Source: JAGLON01 sp041394985
Lineage (GTDB): Bacteria; Zixibacteria; MSB-5A5; GN15; JAAZOE01
NCBI GenBank assembly: GCA_041394985.1
Contig: JAWLBI010000001.1
Location: 434,001 to 498,000, forward strand
Length of the DNA stretch: 64,000 bases
Direction: 5' to 3'
The position numbers and the translations under genes were made by a program. Below are positions 8,096 through 16,554 of this stretch, one piece after another. The stretch's first letter is position 1. Every line of letters begins with the position of its first letter. The notes under the pieces are model-generated. The model had not been told where the DNA came from. It saw only the letters and a program-made list of their open reading frames with translations, and ran no database searches.

Positions 8096-9283
8096 TTACA
8101 CCATTTCAGCTACTTTTTTTTTACGCGTCGTGGTTTTCTTCTTCGGGGCCGTTTTGGTCTTGGCCGTGCCCTTGATCGTCAATTTCGGCGTCTTGGCATC
8201 TTTCTGTCCATACTTGCGAATGAACTCTTCGACCATCTCGCGAGCTTCATCGTCGCGATACTGGACCGGCGGAGATTTCTTGAAATATGCGGACGGCTCG
8301 AGCAGTGCGCCCTTCAGATTATTATCCAACCCGAGTTTGCAGCAGCGAACGGCATCGATAACGACACCGGCTGAGTTCGGGCTGTCCCAGACTTCCAGCT
8401 TGAATTCGAGATTCAGCGGCACATTGCCGAAGGTCGTGCCTTCGAGGCGAATGTATGCCCATTTGCGGTCATCCAGCCATTCGACATAGTCGGACGGACC
8501 GATGTGAACGTTTCTGGCGCCGATGTCATAATCCAACTGACTGGTGACGGCGTTGGTCTTGGAGATCTTCTTCGATTCCAGACGCTCGCGCTCCAGCATA
8601 TTCAAAAAGTCGGTGTTGCCGCCGACGTTGAGCTGCGAGGTGCGCTCGAGCTTCACGCCGCGGTCGAGGAACAGGCGGGTAAGAATGCGGTGCGTGATAG
8701 TGGCTCCGACCTGCGACTTGATATCGTCGCCGATGACCGGGAGACCTTTCTCCTCGAACCGCTTCTGCCAATACTGTTCCCTGGCGATGAATACCGGGAT
8801 GCAGTTCACGAAACCGCAGCCGGCTTCCAGAATCTGCTCGACATACCATTTCGTGGCATGCTCGGAACCGACCGGAAGATAGCTGACGACGACGTCAGTC
8901 TTGGTGTCCTTCAGCAGCTTGACGATATCGACGGTATCGCCGGGAGCTTTCTTGATAATCTGGCTGAGATATTTGCCCAGACCATCGTGCGTCATACCAC
9001 GCTGTACCTTAATCCCGGTTTTCGGGACATCGCAGAACTTATACGTATTGTTCGGCTTGGTGTAAATCGCTTCGGCGAGATCCTTGCCGACCTTGTTGGC
9101 ATCGATGTCGATGGCGGCGGAGAATTCGATATCGGAAATATGATATCCGCCGAGGTTGACATGCATTAAACCCGGGACAAAATCCGTGTCCTTGGCGTTT
9201 TGGTAAAAATGAACGCCCTGTACGAACGAGGACGCGCAGTTTCCGACGCCGATGATGGCAACTCTGACTTTCTTTTTGCCCAT
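8096..9283 (-). CDS. ino1: Inositol-3-phosphate synthase (INO1 type)
   Basis: A 395-residue NAD-dependent enzyme that converts glucose 6-phosphate to 1D-myo-inositol 3-phosphate, the first step to inositol lipids or solutes. The Rossmann motif is IIGVGNCASSFVQG near the N-terminus, then DIDANKVGKDL. Conserved catalytic-core stretches are DDIKSQVGATITHR, LNVGGNTDFLN and KLEVWDSPNSAGV. The last 35 residues are an unusual Lys/Thr/Pro-rich basic tail beyond the catalytic fold. A good AAGAAAGGAA ribosome site precedes the ATG. The gene is divergent from the MarR gene, and a shared 10-mer motif in the gap suggests MarR control. Confidence 0.93.
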   Translation of the reverse strand: MGKKKVRVAIIGVGNCASSFVQGVHFYQNAKDTDFVPGLMHVNLGGYHISDIEFSAAIDIDANKVGKDLAEAIYTKPNNTYKFCDVPKTGIKVQRGMTHDGLGKYLSQIIKKAPGDTVDIVKLLKDTKTDVVVSYLPVGSEHATKWYVEQILEAGCGFVNCIPVFIAREQYWQKRFEEKGLPVIGDDIKSQVGATITHRILTRLFLDRGVKLERTSQLNVGGNTDFLNMLERERLESKKISKTNAVTSQLDYDIGARNVHIGPSDYVEWLDDRKWAYIRLEGTTFGNVPLNLEFKLEVWDSPNSAGVVIDAVRCCKLGLDNNLKGALLEPSAYFKKSPPVQYRDDEAREMVEEFIRKYGQKDAKTPKLTIKGTAKTKTAPKKKTTTRKKKVAEMV

Positions 9284-9350
9284 GAGATATTCCTTTCTTC
9301 CCTTATGCAGGGTTTATCTAAGTGTCACCGTTTTCAAAATTCAAACCGTG

Positions 9351-9379
9351 AATATAGATATGTATACTCCGGAGAGCAA
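9351..9379 (-). promoter_or_regulatory. Candidate promoter of inositol-phosphate synthase
   Basis: On the minus strand TTGCTC (9379-9374), 17 bases, TATATT (9356-9351). The -35 is weak. It predicts a leader of about 60 nt with a ribosome site. Confidence 0.35.
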
Positions 9380-9401
9380 ATTTTTTCGAAATAATATTAT
9401 C

Positions 9402-9411
9402 TGTACATACA
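9402..9411. promoter_or_regulatory. Putative MarR operator half, TGTACATACA
   Basis: This 10-mer is the exact reverse complement of TGTATGTACA at 9579-9588, which overlaps the marR promoter. It lies upstream of the candidate ino1 promoter. Confidence 0.4.
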
Positions 9412-9565
9412 TGGAATAAGACAGAATCATTATTGGTTACCATATTTGTATTTTTCCATTAGGCGCATCCCGCCCGGGGCGCAGCGATGTAATGTGTTGT
9501 ATTTTAATGTGTTACATGGTCGCAGAGGTCATGCGGGATTCATTTTAGCCGTTTTGCTCTTTTTC

Positions 9566-9594
9566 TTGACAATATATTTGTATGTACATATATT
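9566..9594 (+). promoter_or_regulatory. Strong sigma70-type promoter of the MarR gene with overlapping palindrome
   Basis: TTGACA (9566-9571), 17 bases, TATATT (9589-9594). The perfect palindrome TATGTACATA (9581-9590) overlaps the -10, a classic place for a repressor to block transcription. The predicted start of transcription (about 9601) coincides with the ATG, so the mRNA would be leaderless; no ribosome site is visible. Confidence 0.75.
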
Positions 9595-9600
9595 ATTGGC

Positions 9601-10041
9601 ATGGAAAAGAGTCTCAATACATTTATCGACAGGTATCTCGGATTTCTCTGGGCCAAGCGTCAGACCATGCTGCGCTACTATCTCAGGAACAAACCGGATT
9701 CGCCGTCACTTGTTGATACGCCCGAACAGTATGCCATCATATCGATTCTCGATTCATACGGCCACGGCGTGCCGATCGGGGATATTGCATCGCAGATCGA
9801 CATCCCGCACGCCAATGTGTCGCGGACGCTGAATCGACTTGAAAAGAAGGGGCTCATCCGGCGCACTCGAGGCAAATCCGACAAACGCCAGGTGTATATT
9901 CATCTGTCATTGGAAGGTAAAAAGGCCGCGCGGCTGGCTGGGCGCGCGACGGAAAAGCTGCACAAGACAATGTGGGGCGAGTTAAGCGAGGAAGAAGCGC
10001 AGACGCTCCATCACCTGTTCCGTAAACTCATTCAATCGTAA
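9601..10041 (+). CDS. MarR-family transcriptional regulator
   Basis: A 146-residue winged-helix repressor of the MarR family. The DNA-binding part is clear: IGDIASQIDIPHANVSRTLN is the helix-turn-helix, followed by LEKKGLIRRTRGKSDKRQVY, the wing with its typical D-KR signature. Flanking helices would form the dimer. Family members bind short palindromes and often repress their own gene and a divergent one; here the palindrome over the -10 and its inverted 10-mer near the ino1 promoter fit that. The ligand is unknown. The gene starts right at the predicted transcription start and converges with csaA 11 bp downstream. Confidence 0.92.
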   Translation: MEKSLNTFIDRYLGFLWAKRQTMLRYYLRNKPDSPSLVDTPEQYAIISILDSYGHGVPIGDIASQIDIPHANVSRTLNRLEKKGLIRRTRGKSDKRQVYIHLSLEGKKAARLAGRATEKLHKTMWGELSEEEAQTLHHLFRKLIQS

Positions 10042-10052
10042 GAAAAGCCATT

Positions 10053-10391
10053 CTAAAAGAGCTTTCTGCCATTTGGCACCGGCTTGTCCGGGACTGCCAA
10101 TATAACGTTACTGTCGGTATCGGGAAAGCCGGTAACGAGTACCTCGGATTTGAATCCGGCGATCCGCTTGGGCGGAAAATTAACCACGCCGATAATCTGG
10201 CGGCCGATAAGCTCATCAGTAGTATATCGCTCGGTGATCTGAGCGCTCGATTGCCGAATCCCGATTTCGCTCCCGAAATCGATCGTCAATTTATAGGCCG
10301 GCTTACGCGCGCCATCCAGAGGCTCGGCGGTGAGTATCGTCCCGACGCGCAATTCGACTTTTTTAAATTCATCCCAGGTGATTTCCTGCAT
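10053..10391 (-). CDS. csaA: CsaA-type tRNA-binding/export chaperone protein
   Basis: A 112-residue single-domain OB-fold protein. The sequence matches the CsaA family along its length: WDEFKKVELRVGTI at the N-terminus, PAYKLTIDFG, the conserved SSAQIT, and VVNFPPKRIAGFKSEVLV. CsaA has been described as a chaperone linked to protein export and resembles the C-terminal tRNA-binding domain of methionyl-tRNA synthetase. It converges with the MarR gene and is likely a single-gene unit. Confidence 0.92.
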   Translation of the reverse strand: MQEITWDEFKKVELRVGTILTAEPLDGARKPAYKLTIDFGSEIGIRQSSAQITERYTTDELIGRQIIGVVNFPPKRIAGFKSEVLVTGFPDTDSNVILAVPDKPVPNGRKLF

Positions 10392-10534
10392 GGGAAGACC
10401 TTTCTATTTTCAAATACTGGATTTGTACTGATTCCTAAACAATAAAATACTGCGCCACATTAAATAACAAATATTAATTTAAATATGGTACATTTTGATA
10501 TCCATTAATTATTATAATAATACTTAATAATAGT

Positions 10535-10568
10535 GCGTATTATTCGTATTATTCGTATTATCGTATGC
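10535..10568. repeat. Short 9-bp tandem repeat
   Basis: About 3.5 copies of TCGTATTAT in an AT-rich stretch just upstream of the AT-rich orphan gene. Confidence 0.6.
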
Positions 10569-10599
10569 AATCAAAATAATCATAGAAAGGAGAGTTGTT

Positions 10600-11193
10600 A
10601 TGTCTAATGAAATGCATGATGTTGAAATCGCGAAAAGTGATGATCTCTCTCTGCGGGATTACCATGAGAGGGATATCGTTTGTAAATTACTGGATCAATC
10701 CGGAAAATTAAAGGAGTATTCTATTGGGACTGGCGTAGATTTTGAGATAAACACAACTGAGCTAATAGTTGACAATGATAGCGAGGAGTTTCTGACAGAT
10801 TCCTCGACTACAAAGGAAAAATGCCAGAGCCATGAAATTGGGACTATCATGAATGTGCCGGAATTTAAGACTGAGTGGGTTGTCAGAAAAATAGGCCCCA
10901 TCAAGACGAAAATTCCTAAACTAATGAGAAGGACAAAATCAATTCGTGCCTTCAGTAAAATATGCTATCCATCAGGATTTTCGGAGGAAATTGAAAAAGA
11001 GATAATGGACTGTTTTATAAAAGCGAGTATAGTAGCTGCTCCTACAGCTATTGCCTCAGGCGGAGCGGCTGCGATGCCCGTTTTCTGGTCCGCATTTCAA
11101 ACCTGTATTATCGCAAAGCTACCTCAAGTGGATGAAGTAATAAAAGGTGAAATTTATACGAAGACCACACACACTGGATGGAAAGGCATATAA
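10600..11193 (+). CDS. Hypothetical AT-rich protein, no family recognised
   Basis: A 197-residue protein with no motif I can name. A clear AAGGAG ribosome site precedes the ATG, so it is likely expressed. The N-terminal half is acidic and charged. Residues about 143-172 form a hydrophobic, Gly/Ala-rich stretch (AAPTAIASGGAAAMPVFW) that could insert in a membrane or form a buried hairpin. There is no signal peptide. Base composition is clearly more AT-rich than its neighbours, and the leader has a 9-bp tandem repeat, both of which suggest an acquired gene. No partner gene is adjacent. Confidence 0.7.
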   Translation: MSNEMHDVEIAKSDDLSLRDYHERDIVCKLLDQSGKLKEYSIGTGVDFEINTTELIVDNDSEEFLTDSSTTKEKCQSHEIGTIMNVPEFKTEWVVRKIGPIKTKIPKLMRRTKSIRAFSKICYPSGFSEEIEKEIMDCFIKASIVAAPTAIASGGAAAMPVFWSAFQTCIIAKLPQVDEVIKGEIYTKTTHTGWKGI

Positions 11194-11294
11194 ACGTTTT
11201 CTATTTTCACCTTACGACAAACGGTACTATATTATCTAATTACTAGATAGTAACAAAAGTTGACGTTAGGCGGATACATACTGAGAGAAATCTC

Positions 11295-11483
11295 TTACGC
11301 CAGTCGGCTCTGGGCGACACCGACGATTTTCTTACAGTGCGGGCAGAAGTAAATCACATTGCGTCCGACCAGCCAGCCGAGGCCCTTGGCTCGATAATAG
11401 AGTTCATTGATCTGAGTATTGCAGAAGGGGCAGACAGGCGCGATATCGTCGCGCCGCGTCAGGGTCAGGTATGAATTCGACAT
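11295..11483 (-). CDS. Small zinc-ribbon protein
   Basis: A 62-residue protein with two CPxC knuckles, CPFC near residue 18 and CPHC near residue 48, which would hold one zinc. The middle (YYRAKGLGWLVGRNVIYFC) is aromatic and positively charged. The frame reaches a GTG at 11492, but the ATG at 11483 has GGGAG eight bases upstream and is preferred. Function unknown; a small nucleic-acid or protein-binding role is possible. Confidence 0.72.
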   Translation of the reverse strand: MSNSYLTLTRRDDIAPVCPFCNTQINELYYRAKGLGWLVGRNVIYFCPHCKKIVGVAQSRLA

Positions 11484-11626
11484 GGTTTCCACTCCCGGGT
11501 TTTCTTTTTTTACTATACCATGTTACGGGCGGGTTTATTCGATGAATTCGATGAGTCATTCCGAGATTAGTATAATTCGGCGGGGCACAGAGTCGCCCCC
11601 TGCATAAGAGTACGAGAGACTTCGGA

Positions 11627-12088
11627 TTAAAACAGCGTGTCGATACTCGCAGAATGCTCCGGCGGTTCAATATTGAAGTTGTAGCTGATTATTTTGAACT
11701 CTTCACTGCCGGATGGTTTGTACAGGAGGAGCATCTCGTTGGATGGCGTCTTACTATATGTTACCTTATACTGTAGAGTCACCAGCGTTCCCGACAGGCT
11801 GTCGGTGCCGAACCGTTTATTGACATGCCAGCCGATCAGGTCGTACGATTCGATAGCGCCGAATGTTTCCTTCAGCGTCGGCAACAAAAGCCGCATGTCA
11901 TTTTCCGATGTTTCCCCGAAAAACTCCGGCGACAGAAACGTCAAAATCGAGTTGATATCGTCAGCCTTGACAGACTCATAGAATGCCGCACCGATTTGCG
12001 TGGCTGCGGCCCGGTCATCGGTCATCGAACATCCGGTAAAAATAATTCCGACACAAGCGCAGGCCACGATGAGAGAAAGCAATTTCAT
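11627..12088 (-). CDS. Lipoprotein with NTF2-like/DUF4864-like domain
   Basis: A 153-residue lipoprotein. The lipobox is FTGC at about residue 20, directly after a short hydrophobic leader. The rest alternates helix and strand in a way that resembles NTF2-like domains (QIGAAFYESVKADDINSILT, then sheets). No catalytic residues are evident; it may be a small envelope-anchored binding protein. The ATG has an AGGAG ribosome site, and a promoter is readable upstream. It is transcribed in the same direction as the esterase gene located upstream. Confidence 0.75.
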   Translation of the reverse strand: MKLLSLIVACACVGIIFTGCSMTDDRAAATQIGAAFYESVKADDINSILTFLSPEFFGETSENDMRLLLPTLKETFGAIESYDLIGWHVNKRFGTDSLSGTLVTLQYKVTYSKTPSNEMLLLYKPSGSEEFKIISYNFNIEPPEHSASIDTLF

Positions 12089-12125
12089 GATTGATGAAGC
12101 TCCTGCAACAGATGTGACCCACGTT

Positions 12126-12153
12126 ATAATAAAAATCCTGATTAAATTGTCAA
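12126..12153 (-). promoter_or_regulatory. Promoter of the 11627-12088 lipoprotein gene
   Basis: On the minus strand TTGACA (12153-12148), 16 bases, TATTAT (12131-12126), with a leader of about 30 nt before the ATG. Confidence 0.55.
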
Positions 12154-12222
12154 GCGGTAATTGACCATTGTGCTGTTAATAATCTGTTATCGTTAAATAA
12201 AATATGATATTTGGGCTGAATT

Positions 12223-13545
12223 TTAGAACCGATCGCCCAGATTTACCGTGATTTGCCCGGCATTCAGCAGTTTGCGGTCTCGGTTATTGAGAAAATCGTG
12301 TAACAAATAGGAAATATCCGGCGAAACTGATTTGTTGTACACCTCTTTGCCATTGACGGAGATATCAAGCGGTTTCGAGAAATCAAACAGGTCAACATCC
12401 AGGAATACACTGAGCGTCTTCAGCCGAGATTCTTTTATATAAATAGTATTGCCTTCTTTTTTGGCGATAATTTTGGCTGACGGCTTGTTCCGGATGAATA
12501 ACAGGCTCGTATCGGTACTCGCACCCCCCTGCCAGACCATCTCGATATTGTAATCCGTATGCCACGGCTTTGGGAAATCATTGGCGACCGAATCTATGGC
12601 AATCCACAAATATCGCCCGAACGGCCCCTCGGCGCTCTCCCAGATGATACTGTCCGGCGCCAGGTTGCGCGGATGAGACTCCAGAAAACCGGCGATAATC
12701 GGTAACTCGAATTCACCATATGATAGATCATGCCCCCCGGTGCGTTTACGATAGGTGATATCAGCTCCAGCCGCGAGCGCCATAGTAATGAGCGGCTCCA
12801 TCTTCGCCGTCGGATAGAGGCGATCCTGGTCGTTGGTGACCGCATATACCGGGCGATTCGCCATATTACCGGGATAATTGTATAGTTTTCCGGCCAGACT
12901 CCCGACTGCAATGTGGCAGTTGAGCGTCACGAAGGCCGCGAAATCGGTTCCGTCGGTCATGGCTTGCACGAATGCGCCCGATCCTCCATCGGAAAATCCC
13001 GCTATCCAGACGCGGTCGTCATCGATGTTGTATTCTCGCTTGACCTCGCGAATCAGATTCGAAATGTTGCCCATCCCGACACTGTCCCACCATTCGGCGT
13101 GCGCCTCGCCCGACGGAAACAGCGTGAACCAGCCGTGCTCTTCTGATAACTTGGTGAAATAATGTTCCAGCGCATGTTTGTGGGGATCTTTCATGATATA
13201 CGGCCGCGAAACCCCGCCATGCAAAACGACCAGTAAAGGAGTCGGCGTATGAAAATCATATGTCGCGGGAATATGCAGCGCCCACGGCCGTTTTTTGCCG
13301 TCGAGGCACCTGCTCTTGTTGATGACGATGCCGTCATCGGGCCGGGACTTTTTATCGAATGAGATACTGCGAATGCGCGCGACAATCTGATCGACCGATG
13401 CGCCGGACGCAACGATTGAATCAATTAACTGTTGTTGTTTCTCCGGCGAATCGGTTTTAATCAATTCGTCGAATTGTTTCTGCCAATCCGCCCGGCACAC
13501 GGATACCATCATCAGACAATACAGGACAACAATCGCGCGCTTCAT
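12223..13545 (-). CDS. Secreted alpha/beta-hydrolase, esterase/PHB-depolymerase-like
   Basis: A 440-residue exported hydrolase. A signal peptide covers residues 1-19. The alpha/beta-hydrolase core follows: PLLVVLHGG supplies the oxyanion region, GFSDG (S185) is the nucleophile elbow, TNDQDRLYP is a likely acid loop and the His is likely in TGGHDLSYGE. Residues about 330-440 form an added beta-rich C-terminal domain. The family acts on esters or polyesters; the substrate is open. The frame extends upstream to 13611, but the ATG at 13545 begins one base after the stop of the flavin reductase gene and is followed by a proper signal peptide, so the two genes are coupled. Confidence 0.82.
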   Translation of the reverse strand: MKRAIVVLYCLMMVSVCRADWQKQFDELIKTDSPEKQQQLIDSIVASGASVDQIVARIRSISFDKKSRPDDGIVINKSRCLDGKKRPWALHIPATYDFHTPTPLLVVLHGGVSRPYIMKDPHKHALEHYFTKLSEEHGWFTLFPSGEAHAEWWDSVGMGNISNLIREVKREYNIDDDRVWIAGFSDGGSGAFVQAMTDGTDFAAFVTLNCHIAVGSLAGKLYNYPGNMANRPVYAVTNDQDRLYPTAKMEPLITMALAAGADITYRKRTGGHDLSYGEFELPIIAGFLESHPRNLAPDSIIWESAEGPFGRYLWIAIDSVANDFPKPWHTDYNIEMVWQGGASTDTSLLFIRNKPSAKIIAKKEGNTIYIKESRLKTLSVFLDVDLFDFSKPLDISVNGKEVYNKSVSPDISYLLHDFLNNRDRKLLNAGQITVNLGDRF

Positions 13546-13546
13546 T

Positions 13547-14062
13547 TTAGTCCATCTGTTTTCTCGACAGTGCGCGAACGATCTCGCCGATATATGCGCG
13601 ATGATAATCATTGGTGTATTCGCTCTGAATATTCGGATCCACGAACTTTGTCGGGTCGATATCCTGATAATAAATCTTGCGGCACTCCAGCACCAATCGC
13701 GCCTCGTCGAAATACACCGACCCGCAGTGCCCTTCGACCGGCGTTAAACCGATCCCTTTCATCTTGTCGATATTGCGGCCCGATTTCGTGCCGCACAGCT
13801 TCAACACATCGCGATACGATTCATCGAAAAACGACATCGTAAAGCAGGTATTCTTTTCCATGAATTCATACGTGTACCTTTGCGGGCGGACAAAACAATA
13901 GGCGATTTTCTTATGCCAGAGCTCGCCCAGCGCCCCATAGCTGGCCGTCATCGTGTTAAATGATTTGAGCGACCCGGCCGTGAGAAGCATCCAGTCCGTG
14001 CCGATGAGCTGAAAGGGGTTGTCTTTTATCAGAGATGGATCTATCGGTAGCAATTTGTTCAT
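13547..14062 (-). CDS. Flavin-reductase-like FMN-binding split-barrel protein
   Basis: A 171-residue protein of the flavin reductase-like (FMN-binding split barrel) family. Supporting stretches are WMLLTAGSLKSFNTMTASYGALGELW and FVRPQRYTYEFM, then CFTMSFFDES and the LCGTKSGR loop typical of this group. Such proteins bind FMN and reduce flavin or small substrates. It is the first gene of a two-gene unit with the downstream esterase (one base between stop and start). Confidence 0.85.
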   Translation of the reverse strand: MNKLLPIDPSLIKDNPFQLIGTDWMLLTAGSLKSFNTMTASYGALGELWHKKIAYCFVRPQRYTYEFMEKNTCFTMSFFDESYRDVLKLCGTKSGRNIDKMKGIGLTPVEGHCGSVYFDEARLVLECRKIYYQDIDPTKFVDPNIQSEYTNDYHRAYIGEIVRALSRKQMD

Positions 14063-14150
14063 ATGTCTTGAGTCCTTTTTCGCTGCTTTTGCTAACGGTA
14101 CGCTATATAAACGAGGAGAGCAATGGGAAAATGTATTTAGAAAAGAGTCT

Positions 14151-14185
14151 CCGTCGATTGTGCGCTATTTCGGCACAATCGACGG
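14151..14185. terminator. Perfect 13-bp inverted repeat, possible terminator without T-tract
   Basis: CCGTCGATTGTGC and GCACAATCGACGG flank a 9-base loop between the ABC permease gene and the flavin reductase gene. Neither side has a T-run, so it may be an RNA stabiliser or a protein site instead. Confidence 0.5.
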
Positions 14186-14197
14186 ATTATCGCTTTA

Positions 14198-15490
14198 TCA
14201 GGCATCTCGTTTGGATAAAATCGATACGCCGAGAGAAAATGTCAGAATGCCGATTCCGATCAGCATGCCGACCGGTATGAGCATGTCGGTATACGTGAAT
14301 CCTCGCCAGACCGCTCCTTCGATAGCCAGAATTCCCCACTTGACGGGACTGAAATTGCTGATAGCAACCAGCCAGCCCGGCATAAACATTAAGGGAAGCA
14401 TGCCGCCGCCGGTCATGGCACAGACCAGTAGAATGCCCCACGCCGCACCACCGACCGATTCCTCCGTCTTACCGATGGTGCTCACCAGCATGGCAATACC
14501 GACAAAACAGAAGGCGGTACAAGCCATAGCAATCGCCAAAAGCACCGGATCGCCGATTCGCACTTTGAAAACAAATGCCCCGAACAGCATGAGTAGTACC
14601 GATACCGTGAAGCAGGATATAAAGCAGGCCAGACCTTTGCCGGCCAGGATGTGCATGCGGGAGATCGGCGCCAGTCGCAGCCGCAAAAATGTTCCGGCTG
14701 TGCGCTCCTTGACAATCGATACCGCGAATGACGATGCAATACCGATAAGCGCCCAGAGGATTGATGAAGGGAATGTGATCTCAAACGATGATCGCGGGCC
14801 GGTTTCGTCGTTCGTTACCGCCGTCATTTTAATCGGGAATAGATTAAAGCCGTCATTCTGCTTGGCCGCCGCCCCGGTGCTGTCGTTCGCAATCGATTCC
14901 GCTTCGGGCAAATACTCGTAAGACAATTCTCTGAGATCGGTAATTATCGATTTTCCAAGTGTTTGCACATTTGCCGGCGCGCCCGCCCATAATCCGGAAT
15001 CGGCCATGAGAGTATCCATATCGGCCCGCCATTTGTCCGGATCGGCGTATTGCTTCTGCAGGAGTTTAAAGTGCGTTTGTGTCAGGAGTCCCTGCAAATA
15101 CCCGGCCGTCATTGTCTTCGAAGGATCGACTCCGACCTCGATCATCGCTGAATCGGTAAACATGCCGTGCGTTCGGCCGAACCCTTCCCTTATCGTTATG
15201 ACGGCGCTCAGTTTTCCCCGACGTACGCGATCGAGTGCCGAATCGGCAGGCAATTGATATGATTCTAAGGCCGATAAGTCGCCTAATTCCTTGGCATAGG
15301 CCTGGGAATATGCGCTTTCATCTTTATCAATGATCGCGATCTTCATTTTGCTCGGGCCGCTGCCACCGGAGAAAATGAAGCCGAAAAACAATGCGATCAA
15401 AAGCGGGAAACCCAACACCCAAAACATGGTGCCTTTGTCGCGAAACAGCACCCTGAGGTCTTTGCCGGCCAGTGTGAATACCTTACCCAT
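14198..15490 (-). CDS. ABC-2 type transporter permease
   Basis: A 430-residue inner-membrane permease of the ABC-2 (YhgE/DrrB-like) exporter class. A first membrane segment lies at about residues 22-42, followed by a large extracytoplasmic domain (about 45-240) and then five further hydrophobic segments (for example ILWALIGIASSFAVSI, CFISCFTVSVLLMLFGAFVF). It overlaps by one base with the ATPase gene upstream (TGATG), so the two make one transporter. Substrate is not evident; drug, lipid or polymer export are all possible. Confidence 0.9.
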   Translation of the reverse strand: MGKVFTLAGKDLRVLFRDKGTMFWVLGFPLLIALFFGFIFSGGSGPSKMKIAIIDKDESAYSQAYAKELGDLSALESYQLPADSALDRVRRGKLSAVITIREGFGRTHGMFTDSAMIEVGVDPSKTMTAGYLQGLLTQTHFKLLQKQYADPDKWRADMDTLMADSGLWAGAPANVQTLGKSIITDLRELSYEYLPEAESIANDSTGAAAKQNDGFNLFPIKMTAVTNDETGPRSSFEITFPSSILWALIGIASSFAVSIVKERTAGTFLRLRLAPISRMHILAGKGLACFISCFTVSVLLMLFGAFVFKVRIGDPVLLAIAMACTAFCFVGIAMLVSTIGKTEESVGGAAWGILLVCAMTGGGMLPLMFMPGWLVAISNFSPVKWGILAIEGAVWRGFTYTDMLIPVGMLIGIGILTFSLGVSILSKRDA

Positions 15491-16380
15491 CAGTCTCTCA
15501 GGCTCCTTCCCGTCAGATTGAGAAATACCATTTCCAGATTCGGTTGATTTATCTTCAATTGCCGGAAGGTGTGGCCGTTTTTCGTCAACCGGGCCAGATC
15601 CTCCATCGGACGATTCGTCTCAATTCGCACCCAGTTGTCATCAACTTTGCCCGGTAACCCCGAAAAGTCTTCGGGAATCGATTCGAATTCCGCCTCGATA
15701 ATAGCCGGTCCGCCATGGCGCTTTGTCAACTCCCTGACCGATCCGTTATCGAGGATTTTCCCGTTGTCGATAATCGCAATGCGATCGCAGAGCCGTTCCG
15801 CCTCTTCCATGTAGTGAGTCGTATACACAATCGTGCGTCCCTGTTTTTTCAAATCCTCGATACTGTCGAAAATCATATTGCGCGATTGCGGATCGACACC
15901 AACGGTCGGTTCGTCGAAGAGAATTACCGGAGGATCGTGAATCACCGCACCGGCCATATTCAATCGCCGCTTCATGCCGCCGGAATAAGTGGCGACTTTG
16001 TCCTTTTGTCGCTCGGTGAGTCGCCCGAATTCCAACGCCCAGTCGACGCGCTCTTTGAGCTTCGCACCGGACAGCCCATAGAGTTTGCCGAAAAATTCCA
16101 GATTTTCCCGCGCGGTCAGTTCGCCATACAGGGCGAGCGCCTGCGGCGCATTGCCGATTTTCTGCCGGACGCTCGATTTGGTCGGATCGGGGTTGCCGTC
16201 GATTTCGACCGAGCCGCCGTCCGGTTTGAGGATGCCGACGATCATATTTATCGTCGTCGTCTTGCCGGCGCCGTTCGGTCCCAACAGCCCGAACACCTCG
16301 CCCTTTTTAATCGTGAACGAGATATTGTCGACCGCGCAAATATGGCCGAATGTCTTCTTCAGATTTTCAACGGTTATCAT
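15490..16380 (-). CDS. ABC transporter ATP-binding protein
   Basis: A 296-residue ABC ATPase that powers the permease encoded directly downstream. Walker A is GPNGAGKT (about 34-41), the signature is YSGGMKRRLN, Walker B is VILFDEPTVGVD, and the switch His is in YTTHYMEEAERLC. The C-terminal 70 residues form the small extra domain seen in ABC-2 ATPases. The frame is open to 16491, but the ATG at 16380 has AAGGGA just upstream and matches the usual family start (ITVENLKKTFG). Confidence 0.93.
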   Translation of the reverse strand: MITVENLKKTFGHICAVDNISFTIKKGEVFGLLGPNGAGKTTTINMIVGILKPDGGSVEIDGNPDPTKSSVRQKIGNAPQALALYGELTARENLEFFGKLYGLSGAKLKERVDWALEFGRLTERQKDKVATYSGGMKRRLNMAGAVIHDPPVILFDEPTVGVDPQSRNMIFDSIEDLKKQGRTIVYTTHYMEEAERLCDRIAIIDNGKILDNGSVRELTKRHGGPAIIEAEFESIPEDFSGLPGKVDDNWVRIETNRPMEDLARLTKNGHTFRQLKINQPNLEMVFLNLTGRSLRD

Positions 16381-16488
16381 AGATCCCTTGCTTTTAAAAA
16401 GGCGCAGCGTGCGAAATACAGTTACTCTGTTTATTGTGCCGTTAGTTTTAGATACGTAAGATTGGCAGAAAGTTGCCGCAAGGCAAGT

Positions 16489-16529
16489 CAAATAAATAAA
16501 AGCCTCCCTCGGAAGAATCCGGGAGAGGC
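16489..16529 (-). terminator. Terminator of the DUF5686-type gene
   Basis: An imperfect 11-bp stem (GCCTC..TCGG with CCGG..GAGGC, one mismatch and one wobble) is followed on the minus strand by TTTTATTTATTT. Confidence 0.7.
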
Positions 16530-16554
16530 ATATTGTCTCTCATGCGAATAGAAT

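Noticed and set aside
8504..9169. A 221-codon plus-strand frame opposite inositol-3-phosphate synthase
   Set aside because: Antisense shadow of a well-defined enzyme gene.
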